A DNA stretch of 64,000 nt from NCBI GenBank assembly GCA_945928865.1, contig CAMENZ010000006.1, positions 1 through 64,000 on the forward strand. Direction: 5' to 3'. The notes below the pieces were generated by a model. That model had not been told where the DNA came from. It saw only the letters and a program-made list of their open reading frames with translations, and made no database searches. The stretch comes from an uncultured Clostridia bacterium. GTDB lineage: Bacteria > Bacillota > Clostridia > Peptostreptococcales > Anaerovoracaceae. This document shows positions 28,327 through 37,399 of the stretch, piece by piece (position 1 is the first letter of the stretch; the number at the start of each line of letters is the position of its first letter). The position numbers were made by a program, and so were the translations under genes.

Positions 28327-29181
28327 ATGAAAAAGAATTTATTAAAAGCATTATCACTAACCTTAATTATCACAAGTGCTGCGGCTTTATCAGCTTGCAC
28401 TAAAAAAGAAAGCTCTCTAGAGATTGCCTTACCTAACGACACCACAAATGAAGCCAGAGCCTTACTTCTATTAAAAGAACAGGGGTTAATCAGCCTTAAA
28501 GAAGGCGCCGGCATATCTGCTACAATATTAGACATAAAAGATAACCCTCATAATATCAAATTTAGGGAAGTAGAAGCGGCTCAACTTCCAAATATTTTGC
28601 AGGATGTGGATTTTGCAGTTATAAACTCCAACTTCGCTATAGATTCAGGGCTGAATCCATCTAGAGATGCCCTAGTTTTAGAAGGTTCTTACTCAGCTTA
28701 TGCAAATATTTTAGCTGTAAAAAAAGGTAAGGAAAAGGAGGATAAAATAAAAGCATTAGTCGCTGCTGTAGAAAGTAAGGAAGTTGCTGACTTCATTTCA
28801 GAAAAATATGCAGGTTCCGTAGTGTCTGTAGTTACAAATCCAACCGATGGATATGACCCGTCTATAGACTATGCCAAATTAAAAAATACCAAAATCTCCG
28901 TAGCTGCCTCTCCTACTCCTCATAGTGAAATTCTAAAAATCGCACAAAAGATTTTAGCAGCTAAAAATATCGAATTAAAAATCCAAGAATTTACAGACTA
29001 TGTTTTGCCAAACAAGGTTGTAGATTCAGGTGAACTAGACGCAAACTTTTTCCAGCACCTTCCTTATTTAGAAGACTTTAATAAGGAGCAAGGTACAGAT
29101 TTAGTTTCTGTAAGCGCTATTCATGTAGAGCCAATGGGTCTTTACGGAGGAAAACAAACTTCCCTGGATGGCTTAAAATAA
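28327..29181 (+). CDS. metQ: Methionine-binding lipoprotein MetQ, circularly permuted
   Basis: A solute-binding lipoprotein for the MetNI transporter, 284 residues, with lipobox LSAC and Cys24. The two lobes are in reversed order compared with normal MetQ. Residues 33-165 (IALPNDTTNEARALLLL to YAGSVV) match the C-terminal half of the family. After a linker, residues about 187-284 (PTPHSEIL, EFTDYVLPN, GELDANFFQHLPYLEDFN, GLYGGKQTSLDGLK) match the N-terminal half. In E. coli MetQ the SLDEL segment runs directly into VAVPNDPTN; here these are the two ends of the mature protein. All key motifs survive, so it is probably functional. The ribosome binding site is AGGAGG. A tandem duplication with loss of outer halves could explain it. 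Confidence 0.88.
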   Translation: MKKNLLKALSLTLIITSAAALSACTKKESSLEIALPNDTTNEARALLLLKEQGLISLKEGAGISATILDIKDNPHNIKFREVEAAQLPNILQDVDFAVINSNFAIDSGLNPSRDALVLEGSYSAYANILAVKKGKEKEDKIKALVAAVESKEVADFISEKYAGSVVSVVTNPTDGYDPSIDYAKLKNTKISVAASPTPHSEILKIAQKILAAKNIELKIQEFTDYVLPNKVVDSGELDANFFQHLPYLEDFNKEQGTDLVSVSAIHVEPMGLYGGKQTSLDGLK

Positions 29182-29259
29182 TATGTAATACAGAGTGTAG
29201 GAAAATAGTACATACAAAGATATAAACATTGTATCGGAAATAAATTTTAGGAGGAATTT

Positions 29260-29970
29260 ATGATTGAATTAAAAAATGTTTCCAAGACCTTTTCACAGGC
29301 AAATGCTAAAACTCATGCTTTGAAGGGAGTGTCTCTCACCATAGAAAAGGGAGATATTTATGGAATAATCGGTATGAGTGGAGCCGGAAAAAGTACCCTT
29401 ATCAGATGTATAAATATGTTAGAACGTCCTACTTCAGGACAAGTTTTAATAGACGGAATAGATGTGGGAACCTTAAAGGCTAAAGAGCTTCTAAAAATAC
29501 GCCGCTCTCTAGCTATGATTTTTCAAAACTTCAATCTTTTAGAACAACGCACCAGCTTGGAAAATATTTCTTTCCCCTTAGAATTAAGTGGAGTTTCTTC
29601 TAAAGAAGCCAAAAAAGTAAGTTTAGAGCTTTTAGAATTAGTAGGCCTTGCTTCTAAAAAAAATGCTTATCCATCCCAATTATCAGGAGGACAAAAACAG
29701 AGAATTGCCATTGCCAGAGCCTTAGCTACAAATCCAAAAGTTCTCCTGTTAGATGAGGCTACAAGTGCTTTAGATCCTAAGACTACAGAAAATATTTTAG
29801 ATTTGATTAAAGATATAAATAAGAATCTAGGAATTACTGTCATTTTAATAACTCACCAAATGGAAGTGGTGGAAAATATTTGCAACAAGGTTGCCATATT
29901 AGATGATGGTGCCATAGTAAAGAGAGGTAAAAAGGAATGTTTCAAGACATATTTCAATCTGAAAAATTAA
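29260..29970 (+). CDS. metN: Methionine ABC transporter ATPase without NIL domain
   Basis: The ATPase of the methionine importer, with Walker A GMSGAGKST, signature LSGGQKQR, Walker B VLLLDEATSALD and an H-loop His in ILITHQMEVV. At 236 residues it lacks the C-terminal NIL (ACT-like) domain of about 80-100 residues found in typical MetN, which binds methionine and inhibits transport. The tail (KRGKKECFKTYFNLKN) is read in a frame that overlaps the first 34 bases of metI, so the truncation may come from a deletion joining the two genes. Loss of protein-level feedback fits control by the leader attenuator. Confidence 0.88.
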   Translation: MIELKNVSKTFSQANAKTHALKGVSLTIEKGDIYGIIGMSGAGKSTLIRCINMLERPTSGQVLIDGIDVGTLKAKELLKIRRSLAMIFQNFNLLEQRTSLENISFPLELSGVSSKEAKKVSLELLELVGLASKKNAYPSQLSGGQKQRIAIARALATNPKVLLLDEATSALDPKTTENILDLIKDINKNLGITVILITHQMEVVENICNKVAILDDGAIVKRGKKECFKTYFNLKN

Positions 29971-30641
29971 TAGAGGCTTTAGTAATTGTAAAAACAGAGT
30001 TTCCTTTAGCCATTTTTGAAACCCTATATGTTACTATCGTCTCTACAGCCTTTGCTATAATAATCGGCCTCCCTTTAGGTGTGTTTTTAGCCACAGGAGA
30101 TAAGCAGGGAATATTACCTTTGCCAAAGGGGATTTTGAAGGGATTAAATACCTTAATAAATTTACTTAGATCTGTTCCCTTCTTAATTTTAATGATAATG
30201 GTAATCCCTATAACACGCCATATAGTAGGAACCAGTGTAGGCACAACAGCTTCCATCGTACCTTTGGTAATAGCTTCTGCACCTTTTGTAGCAAGATTAT
30301 TTGAATCCAGTTTTAGAGAAATAAACCCGGATATTATTGAAGCAGCTCAAAGTATGGGTGCTACACCTCTTCAAATTATATGGAAAGTTTTAATTCCTGA
30401 AAGTATTCCTTCATTAATTTCAAACGGAACTATTGCAATTACCACAATTTTAGGGTATTCTGCTATGAGTGGTATAATTGGTGGCGGCGGTTTAGGTAAA
30501 ATCGCCATCAACTATGGCTACTACAGATACAAAACTTTAGTTATGATTTTTGCAGTGATTCTGTTAGTTCTAATGGTTATAGCCTTTCAATTGCTAGGCG
30601 ATTACCTAGCTAAAAAATCTGACAAACGATTCACTGCCTAA
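29937..30641 (+). CDS. metI: Methionine ABC transporter permease
   Basis: An integral membrane permease of 234 residues with five to six hydrophobic segments and the ABC permease EAA loop (EAAQSMGATPLQIIWKVLIP). GIIGGGGLGKIAINYGYYR is typical of MetI. Its ATG lies inside the end of metN, preceded by a modest AAAAAGGA, so expression probably depends on coupling to metN translation. Confidence 0.92.
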   Translation: MFQDIFQSEKLIEALVIVKTEFPLAIFETLYVTIVSTAFAIIIGLPLGVFLATGDKQGILPLPKGILKGLNTLINLLRSVPFLILMIMVIPITRHIVGTSVGTTASIVPLVIASAPFVARLFESSFREINPDIIEAAQSMGATPLQIIWKVLIPESIPSLISNGTIAITTILGYSAMSGIIGGGGLGKIAINYGYYRYKTLVMIFAVILLVLMVIAFQLLGDYLAKKSDKRFTA

Positions 30642-30683
30642 GATAGCTTAAGTTTAATTTATATAAAATTTTAGGAGGAGCTA

Positions 30684-32249
30684 ATGAGCTTACTAACAGT
30701 TGACAAGGTAACACACGGTTTTGGGGCAAGGCAGATTTTGGAAGATGCTACATTTCGTTTGAATAAGGGAGAGCATATTGGGCTTATCGGTGCCAACGGT
30801 GAAGGGAAATCCACTTTTTTAAATATTTTAACCGGAGATTTAATGCCTGATGACGGAAAGGTAGAATGGTCACGCCATGTTACCTGTGGTTACTTAGACC
30901 AGCATTCAGTTTTGAAAAAGGGAATGACCATCAGAGATGTTTTAAGAACTGCCTTTGATAATATGTATAATTTAGAAAAAGAAATGCTGGAACTCTATGA
31001 AAATATGGGTAATGCCCAATCCGACAAAGAAATGAACGATATGATGGAGGATGCCGGTGAAATCCAGCAAATATTAGAATACAGCGGCTTCTACGCCTTA
31101 GATGCTAAAATAGAAGAAGTAGCAGGCGGTTTAGGTTTGAGAGACATAGGTTTAGATAAAGATGTAACCGATTTATCAGGAGGACAGAGAGCTAAAGTTC
31201 TTTTAGTGAAACTTTTACTCCAAAATCCGTCCATCTTAATTTTAGATGAACCTACTAACTATTTAGATTACGAACACATCGTATGGCTCACCAGATTCCT
31301 ACAAGAATACGAAAATGCCTTTATCTTAGTTTCTCATGATATGGAATTCTTAAATTCTGTGGTAAATGTAATTTATCACCTAGATGGTGGAAATCTGACC
31401 AGATATACAGGGGACTATAATAACTTTATGCGTATGTATGAAATCCAGAAATCCCAAGAAAAAGCTGCCTATGAACGCCAACAGGCAGAAATAGATAAGT
31501 TGGAAGATTTCATAGCTAGAAATAAGGCTAGGGTTGCTACCAGAAATATGGCTCATTCCAGACAAAAACAATTAGATAAGATGGAGATTTTAGAAAGACC
31601 TACAGAAAAAATTAAGCCGGAATTCAACTTCCTTATGGCTAGAACACCTAGCCGTTTCGTAGTCGAAGCTAAAAATCTGGTCATAGGTTATAATTCCGAA
31701 GAACCTTTAACACGCCCTGTAGACTTTACCTTAGAAAGAGGTCAAAAAGTTGCCATTACAGGTACTAACGGTTTAGGAAAAACCACTCTTTTAAGAACCA
31801 TCTTAGGAGAACTTAAACCCTTATCAGGTACAGTGCAACTTGGAGATTATCTACAAACAGGTTATTTCAAACAGGAGTCCGATAGAGATTCTGAAGAGAC
31901 AGCACTAGACACCTTCTGGGCACACTTTCCTGCTATGGAAAATAGAGAAGTTAGACTCTGCCTCTCTAAATGTGGCTTAACTAATGAACATATCACTTCT
32001 CAAATGCGTGTACTGTCAGGTGGTGAAAACGCTAAAGTTCGTTTAGCCATCGTTATGAATAGAGAACATAACTGGCTGGTTTTAGACGAACCTACCAACC
32101 ACTTAGATGTAGATGCTAAAGATGAACTTAAGAGAGCACTAAAAGCTTTTCCCGGAACGATTTTGCTCGTTTCCCACGACCCTGTTTTCTACGAAGATTT
32201 CGTAACTCATATATGGAATGTAGAGGACTGGACAACGAAAATTGTTTAA
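30684..32249 (+). CDS. ABC-F family ATPase (YbiT/YkpA type)
   Basis: A soluble protein of 521 residues with two ABC cassettes: Walker A motifs GANGEGKST and GTNGLGKTT, signatures LSGGQRAKV and LSGGENAKV, and Walker B motifs LILDEPTNYLD and LVLDEPTNHLD. A charged linker of about 80 residues sits between them. There are no membrane segments, so it is an ABC-F protein acting on the ribosome (translation factor or antibiotic protection) rather than a transporter. The linker is not long enough to suggest a clear resistance subtype. AGGAGG precedes the ATG. It may be co-transcribed with metQNI, 42 bases upstream. Confidence 0.9.
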   Translation: MSLLTVDKVTHGFGARQILEDATFRLNKGEHIGLIGANGEGKSTFLNILTGDLMPDDGKVEWSRHVTCGYLDQHSVLKKGMTIRDVLRTAFDNMYNLEKEMLELYENMGNAQSDKEMNDMMEDAGEIQQILEYSGFYALDAKIEEVAGGLGLRDIGLDKDVTDLSGGQRAKVLLVKLLLQNPSILILDEPTNYLDYEHIVWLTRFLQEYENAFILVSHDMEFLNSVVNVIYHLDGGNLTRYTGDYNNFMRMYEIQKSQEKAAYERQQAEIDKLEDFIARNKARVATRNMAHSRQKQLDKMEILERPTEKIKPEFNFLMARTPSRFVVEAKNLVIGYNSEEPLTRPVDFTLERGQKVAITGTNGLGKTTLLRTILGELKPLSGTVQLGDYLQTGYFKQESDRDSEETALDTFWAHFPAMENREVRLCLSKCGLTNEHITSQMRVLSGGENAKVRLAIVMNREHNWLVLDEPTNHLDVDAKDELKRALKAFPGTILLVSHDPVFYEDFVTHIWNVEDWTTKIV

Positions 32250-32257
32250 ATAAAATG

Positions 32258-33049
32258 TTATTTATAGAGCAAGGCTTTTACATAGGCCTTGCCTTTTTTT
32301 GAAGTTCCTACCTTACCTAAATAAATAGCCTTGCCTTTCCCTCTTAAAACCACCTTTTCTCCACCCTTTAGTCCAAAATCCGCCTTCCCTACCTCTACGC
32401 CATTTACAAAGACCAAACCTCTTCCAATAGCTTCTACAGCGCCTTTTCTGGACAAGCTAAACAAAGCCGCCACCACATTGTCTAGTCTGGGAGAGGCTAT
32501 ATTAAAGGTTTTCTCTTCACGATTTATTTCCACTCTACTAATTTGACTTATAGGTTTCAACTTAACTTCTAAATAAGCTCTACCTACTTTATGAAATTCC
32601 CTCTCCAAGTATTCCCCTAGGTCTTTTGAAACTATAATGTCTGCCCCATCCTCTCTTACTAAAATATCTCCAATTTTTTCCCTTTTTATTCCTTCACCTA
32701 AAATAGCCCCTAAATAATCTCTATGGCTTAAAGTTTTGCTTAAATTCCCTTGAACTTTGCAAGATAACACCATAAAAGGTGAGTCTTCCTCATTGGCTTC
32801 AAAATACGCCTTAAGGCTGTCCTCATCTTTACAATCTATGTACTCCGGTATGAAACATACTAACTTTCGCTCAGCATCTTCATAACCACCCATTAAAAAG
32901 ACTCCCATCTTTTCTTTCCCTCTCAAAAAACCATTTAAAAGACTCTGCTGCTCCAGAGATAAAAAATCGCTATAGTCCATTGTCTGATAATCTAAAAATC
33001 TCTCATATTTATCTTCTATAATTCTTAAGAATATATTACATTCTTTCAT
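32258..33049 (-). CDS. ylmH: YlmH-type S4 RNA-binding protein
   Basis: A 263-residue protein with an N-terminal region typical of YlmH (FLDYQTMDYSDFLSLEQQ) and a C-terminal S4 RNA-binding domain (SRLDNVVAALFSLSR-like, residues about 185-245). YlmH is linked to cell division loci and to rescue of stalled ribosomal complexes by peptidyl-tRNA handling in Bacillus. Here it stands alone, convergent with the ABC-F gene and divergent from the cation transporter, rather than in the ylm-divIVA cluster. Its ribosome binding site is spaced unusually far from the ATG. Confidence 0.9.
   Translation of the reverse strand: MKECNIFLRIIEDKYERFLDYQTMDYSDFLSLEQQSLLNGFLRGKEKMGVFLMGGYEDAERKLVCFIPEYIDCKDEDSLKAYFEANEEDSPFMVLSCKVQGNLSKTLSHRDYLGAILGEGIKREKIGDILVREDGADIIVSKDLGEYLEREFHKVGRAYLEVKLKPISQISRVEINREEKTFNIASPRLDNVVAALFSLSRKGAVEAIGRGLVFVNGVEVGKADFGLKGGEKVVLRGKGKAIYLGKVGTSKKGKAYVKALLYK
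32269..32300 (+). terminator. Terminator of the ABC-F gene, inside the ylmH end
   Basis: GCAAGGC (32269-32275) pairs with GCCTTGC (32286-32292) followed by seven T residues. It overlaps the last codons of the convergent ylmH gene, whose KKGKAYVKALLYK end is encoded in the stem. Confidence 0.85.
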
Positions 33050-33140
33050 TTTTTATGTTTTTTCTCCTATTTTGTGCTATACTTTAATACAATTATAGCA
33101 TATAAATTTTTATCTTTGAATATTTTATGGAGAATTGTCT

Positions 33141-34310
33141 ATGGATTGGTTGTTTAAGCTCTTTATTAAGGATTTTGAAAATGTTAAGGAGCCGAAGGTT
33201 AGAGATAGCTATGGCAAACTTTCAGGAATTGTTGGTATAGTATCCAATTTAATGCTCTCCTTTCTAAAATATATAATCGGCACCATTTCAGGCAGCATAG
33301 CTATTACAGCTGACGGAGTTAATAACTTGGCAGATGCCTCTTCATCAGTCATAACCTTAGTAGGCTTCAAACTTTCTGCCCTTCCTGAAGATTCAGAGCA
33401 TCCTTATGGCCATGCCAGAATCGAATATATAGCCGGTATGATAGTATCCATGGTCATTATCTTAGTAGGATTTGAATTAGGTAAAGAATCCATATTCAAA
33501 ATCCTAAATCCCGAACCTATCGGTTTTAACTATTGGCTCATCATAGCCTTAGTCATATCTATAATAATTAAGATTTGGCAATCCTTATTTAATGTAGCAG
33601 CAGGTAAGAAAATAAACTCCCTTACTCTCATAGCAACAGGTAAAGATTCAAGGAATGATGTAATCGCTACCGGTGCAGTGCTACTTAGTCTAATAGTAGG
33701 TAAAGTCTTCAATATATATATAGATGGTTACATGGGAGTTGTTGTTTCTCTTTTCATTATATATTCAGGTGTATCATTGACTAAAGAAACCATCAGTCCT
33801 CTATTAGGGGAAGCCCCTTCTCAAGAACTTATGAAAGATATTCAAGACATAATTGAAAGCTTTGACGGAATTATAGGTTATCACGATTTAGTAGTACATA
33901 ATTATGGCGTTGGAAAAACTTTCGTCTCATTCCACATTGAAGTGGACTCTAAAACGGACATTATGGAAAGCCATGAAATTATAGATAATATAGAATGGAA
34001 ACTTCATAAAGAATTAAAAATTTTCGCAACAGGACACATGGATCCTGTAGATATGACTAATCCTATAAGAGAACCGATTTATCAGATTTTGAGAGAAAAA
34101 ATCAAAGAAATCGATGGAATAATAGAGTTCCATGATTTGCGAATAGTAAGTGGTAAGGATCATACAAATATAATTTTTGATGTACTTTTATCACCTACTG
34201 CAAATCCTTCTCAGGAAAAAATCACAAGATTACTTTCAGATGCCATAAGGGAATTCGACCCTAAATGCTTCTGTGTAATAAATTATGATATTGCTTATAG
34301 CACAATCTAA
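33141..34310 (+). CDS. Cation diffusion facilitator transporter
   Basis: A membrane exporter of 389 residues from the CDF family. Six membrane helices are visible, with the metal-site signature ADGVNNLADASSS (helix II) and HPYGHARIEY in the following loop. A cytoplasmic ferredoxin-like domain with FVSFHIEVDSK follows, and then a further C-terminal regulatory extension of about 80 residues. The metal could be Zn, Mn or Fe. I chose ATG at 33141 over a TTG two codons earlier because GGAG is eight bases before it. Confidence 0.92.
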   Translation: MDWLFKLFIKDFENVKEPKVRDSYGKLSGIVGIVSNLMLSFLKYIIGTISGSIAITADGVNNLADASSSVITLVGFKLSALPEDSEHPYGHARIEYIAGMIVSMVIILVGFELGKESIFKILNPEPIGFNYWLIIALVISIIIKIWQSLFNVAAGKKINSLTLIATGKDSRNDVIATGAVLLSLIVGKVFNIYIDGYMGVVVSLFIIYSGVSLTKETISPLLGEAPSQELMKDIQDIIESFDGIIGYHDLVVHNYGVGKTFVSFHIEVDSKTDIMESHEIIDNIEWKLHKELKIFATGHMDPVDMTNPIREPIYQILREKIKEIDGIIEFHDLRIVSGKDHTNIIFDVLLSPTANPSQEKITRLLSDAIREFDPKCFCVINYDIAYSTI

Positions 34311-34343
34311 GGCTCTATGCCTAAATTAAGAAAGGGGGATAGT

Positions 34344-34796
34344 ATGTTTATTTTTGGATTTACCATTAGTATGGCAGTGATTTGGTTAATCGTAGCTATA
34401 CTCTTACTGATTATCGAAGCCTTAACCATAGGACTTACTACCATTTGGTTCGCCGTAGGTGCTGTAATTGCTTTAATAGCAGCCTTACTCAACTTTGCCT
34501 TATGGGTACAAATAGGTCTGTTCACCATTTGCTCTGTCTGTCTTTTAGCTTTTACCAGAAAATTCTTCGTTGAAAAACTTAGAACCGGTGCAGAAAAGAC
34601 TAATACAGAAGCCATTCTAGGAGAAACAGCTATAGTCTTAACATCCATCAAACCTTTATCTGTGGGAAGAGTTAAGGTTAATGGTCAAGAATGGGCAGCC
34701 ATAGGGCTAGCTGAAAATATGGAGATTGCAGAGGGTTCCTTAGTAAAGGTTACCGCTATAGAGGGGGTAAAACTCGTTGTGATTCCTATACAATAG
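34344..34796 (+). CDS. NfeD-family membrane protein
   Basis: About 150 residues with three hydrophobic segments (GFTISMAVIWLIVAILLLII and the next two helices) and a C-terminal OB-fold domain (ILGETAIVLTSIKPLSVGRV to VKLVVIPIQ), the short NfeD type. NfeD proteins partner with SPFH/stomatin proteins, and a stomatin gene follows 62 bases downstream. The start at 34344 has AAAGGGGGAT upstream; an earlier in-frame ATG at 34317 lacks one. Confidence 0.88.
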   Translation: MFIFGFTISMAVIWLIVAILLLIIEALTIGLTTIWFAVGAVIALIAALLNFALWVQIGLFTICSVCLLAFTRKFFVEKLRTGAEKTNTEAILGETAIVLTSIKPLSVGRVKVNGQEWAAIGLAENMEIAEGSLVKVTAIEGVKLVVIPIQ

Positions 34797-34858
34797 GTGA
34801 AAATCAACACCTATTATTAACTAAAATTTATATTTAATCAAAGAGAAGGAGAAAAATT

Positions 34859-35788
34859 ATGCCAGACATTATCAGTGTAATTGTAATCGGAGTATTAGCT
34901 TTTATCGTTGTATGCTTATTAGTAACAAACATTAGAATCGTGCCACAGGCAAGAGCTTATGTAGTAGAAAGATTAGGTGCTTACCATGAAACATGGCAGG
35001 TAGGTTTACACTTTAAGATTCCTCTAATTGACAAAGTTTCTCGTAGAGTATCCCTTAAAGAAAAAGTTATAGACTTTCCACCTCAGCCGGTAATCACTAA
35101 GGATAACGTAACTATGGAAATTGATACAGTAATCTATTTCCAAATTACAGACCCTAAGCTATATGCTTACGGAGTTGAAAGCCCAATGGATGCTATCGAA
35201 AACCTTACAGCTACTACTCTCAGAAACATTATCGGTGAATTAGAACTAGATGAATCCCTTACTTCCAGAGAACATATCAACGGCAAAATCCGTTTAGTCC
35301 TAGACGAAGCTACAGATCCATGGGGTATTAAGATTAACCGTGTAGAAGTAAAGAACATTACTCCTCCTCGTGATATCCAAACAGCTATGGAAAAACAGAT
35401 GAGAGCAGAACGTGAAAGAAGAGAAGCAATCTTAATCGCAGAAGGTGAAAAGAAATCTGCAGTTCTTATTGCAGAAGGACAAAAGGAAGCTAAAATCCTA
35501 GAAGCAGAAGCTAATAAGGAAGCTGCTATACTTCGTGCAGAAGCTCAGAAACAAACAGCTATCAAAGAAGCAGAAGGTCAATCTCAGGCTATCTTAATGA
35601 TAAACCAAGCTACTGCTGACGGTCTTAAGTTAATCAAGAATGCTGAATTAGATGATGCTGTAATCAAGCTTAAGAGCTTAGAAGCCTTCGGCAAAGCTGC
35701 TGACGGTCAAGCAACTAAGATTATCATACCTTCCGATATTCAAGGTTTAGCAGGACTTGCTACATCTGTAAAGGAATTGGTTAAATAG
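34859..35788 (+). CDS. SPFH/Band 7 (stomatin-like) membrane protein
   Basis: A 309-residue membrane-anchored protein with one N-terminal hydrophobic helix. It has an SPFH domain (IVPQARAYVVERLGAYHETW) and a long Ala/Glu/Lys coiled coil built of EAEANKEAAILRAEAQK-like repeats. It is of QmcA/stomatin type, which forms rings in membranes and works with NfeD. Strong GAGAAGGAG upstream. A clear terminator follows. Confidence 0.92.
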   Translation: MPDIISVIVIGVLAFIVVCLLVTNIRIVPQARAYVVERLGAYHETWQVGLHFKIPLIDKVSRRVSLKEKVIDFPPQPVITKDNVTMEIDTVIYFQITDPKLYAYGVESPMDAIENLTATTLRNIIGELELDESLTSREHINGKIRLVLDEATDPWGIKINRVEVKNITPPRDIQTAMEKQMRAERERREAILIAEGEKKSAVLIAEGQKEAKILEAEANKEAAILRAEAQKQTAIKEAEGQSQAILMINQATADGLKLIKNAELDDAVIKLKSLEAFGKAADGQATKIIIPSDIQGLAGLATSVKELVK

Positions 35789-35805
35789 TTGAAAAATTAT
35801 ATCAT

Positions 35806-35834
35806 AAAACCCCCATGCTTTGCACGGGGGTTTT
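35806..35834. terminator. Bidirectional terminator between stomatin and amino-acid transporter
   Basis: AAAACCCCC and GGGGGTTTT arms around an 11-base loop. It works on both strands between two convergent operons. Confidence 0.9.
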
Positions 35835-35848
35835 AATTTATATTATAT

Positions 35849-37396
35849 CTATTCCGTTTTGATTCCTTTCAAAACTCTCTCATCTGAACGCTTTGTAGGG
35901 TCAATGGTTTTTTCTACTCGCCTTACCATATAAGTCATAATACCTGAAATTATGAAATAAACTATGGCTGTAGCCATAAGTGGGAAGAAAGCTTCATAGG
36001 TACGACTTCTAACCAAATCACTTATCTTAGTTAAATCTAATACTGCAATATATCCTACTACAGAAGTTTCTTTAATGAGTGTAACTACTTCATTACGATA
36101 TATAGGCAAGAAATGTTTTGCTGCTTGAGGTAGTATAATCTTAAAGAAGCTCTGGCTATCACTATATCCTAGTGCTCTAGAGGCCTCCCTCTGCCCTTTG
36201 CCTACTGCGTTGCAACCAACCCAAAGCATATCATACATAGCACAAGCAAACATGAGGGTAAAACCTACAATAGAAACCCATGTACCACCCAACTTAGTAC
36301 TTCCAAACACAATGTAATACAGTATCATTAAAAATACAACTGTCGGCAATCCATGTATGAGCCATAGGAAAAAGTCTGTAATCTTATTTGCAATCTTATT
36401 TCCATTTCTGCATATTAAGTAAACGGCAAAACCCAAAAGAGTTCCAAAAAATACAGATGCAACAGTAATTAAGGTTGTAATTCCGGTACCTTCTACAAAT
36501 AGTTTCCATCTGCCTTCCTTTATGAAAGTCTTATAAAAGCTTCTGCTCATTTTACCGAAAAAGCCTAAATTATCCTTTTCGCCACCTAACACTATGAGTA
36601 AAATAGGGCAAGTAATATATGCCTTTGACATAACCGCACTATCTTCCCTCTCATCACTTATTACGATATTCATTCCCATATCGTATTTACCGGCTTCTAC
36701 ACCCGGTGCAATAGATTCAAAAGGAACCTGATAAAATTCGGGCTTATACCCATATTCACGACAAAATCTGGCTACAAAGTCCACATCATAACCACAAGGC
36801 TTCCCATTAGAAATATAGGAGAAAGGTTCGTAGCCACCTTCGATAGCTACACGAACAGTACCGTTTTCACCGGTTAAGCCTGAAAGGTCTGTTTTGCTCT
36901 CATCCGGATCATAATTTATAATCCAGTATTCGTACATTTTTTCAATAATCTTTTCTTTATTTGCCTTATCTATATATTCGTCCAGCTGCTTCTTTAAGGT
37001 TTCTCTTTTTTCATTATTTCCTATAACGATTCCATATTCAGCTATACCTGCCGGCTCATCAAGTTTTGCTAAATCAGGGTGATTAGCCTTCTGAACATAA
37101 AAACTAACTTCCTCTATCATATAGGCACTAACTTTATTGGCTTTTAAAGCCATAATCATATCGTTAGGCATAGTATAATACTGGAAAGTCGCCTTTGGTA
37201 AGCGGTCAAAGAGCATTTCTTCATATAAAACAGCTGTCTGCACGGCGATTTCCTTGCCATCCAACTGATCCAGCTTCGTAATTTTCTCTTCTGCATAAGC
37301 AAAATATGGAAAAGCAAGGAAGGTGCAAAGTACACAAAGCAAAACTGCTAAGGAAACGGTTTTCTTAGCTAACTTAAAATCAAAAAATCTTTTCAA
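35849..37396 (-). CDS. Polar amino-acid ABC transporter, binding-protein/permease fusion
   Basis: A 515-residue fusion. After a signal-like helix, residues about 38-160 (LDQLDGKEIAVQTAVLYEE to MYEYWI) match the second lobe of a family 3 amino-acid-binding protein. Residues about 180-290 (GTVRVAIEGGYEPFSYI, YDVDFVARFCREYGY, SGKYD-like AGKYDMGMNIV) match the first lobe. The lobes are therefore in permuted order, an arrangement I believe recurs in gut anaerobe transporters. The C-terminal 220 residues form a permease with the EAA loop (EASRALGYSDSQSFFKIILP). It starts at TTG (37394-37396) with GGAGG upstream, four bases after the ATPase gene. Glutamine or a related amino acid is likely. Confidence 0.88.
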   Translation of the reverse strand: MKRFFDFKLAKKTVSLAVLLCVLCTFLAFPYFAYAEEKITKLDQLDGKEIAVQTAVLYEEMLFDRLPKATFQYYTMPNDMIMALKANKVSAYMIEEVSFYVQKANHPDLAKLDEPAGIAEYGIVIGNNEKRETLKKQLDEYIDKANKEKIIEKMYEYWIINYDPDESKTDLSGLTGENGTVRVAIEGGYEPFSYISNGKPCGYDVDFVARFCREYGYKPEFYQVPFESIAPGVEAGKYDMGMNIVISDEREDSAVMSKAYITCPILLIVLGGEKDNLGFFGKMSRSFYKTFIKEGRWKLFVEGTGITTLITVASVFFGTLLGFAVYLICRNGNKIANKITDFFLWLIHGLPTVVFLMILYYIVFGSTKLGGTWVSIVGFTLMFACAMYDMLWVGCNAVGKGQREASRALGYSDSQSFFKIILPQAAKHFLPIYRNEVVTLIKETSVVGYIAVLDLTKISDLVRSRTYEAFFPLMATAIVYFIISGIMTYMVRRVEKTIDPTKRSDERVLKGIKTE

Positions 37397-37399
37397 CCC

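Noticed and set aside
36000..37396. Calling the amino-acid transporter's lobe order a novel system
   Set aside because: I believe the same order is widespread in anaerobe transporters, so it is kept only as a moderate-interest observation.
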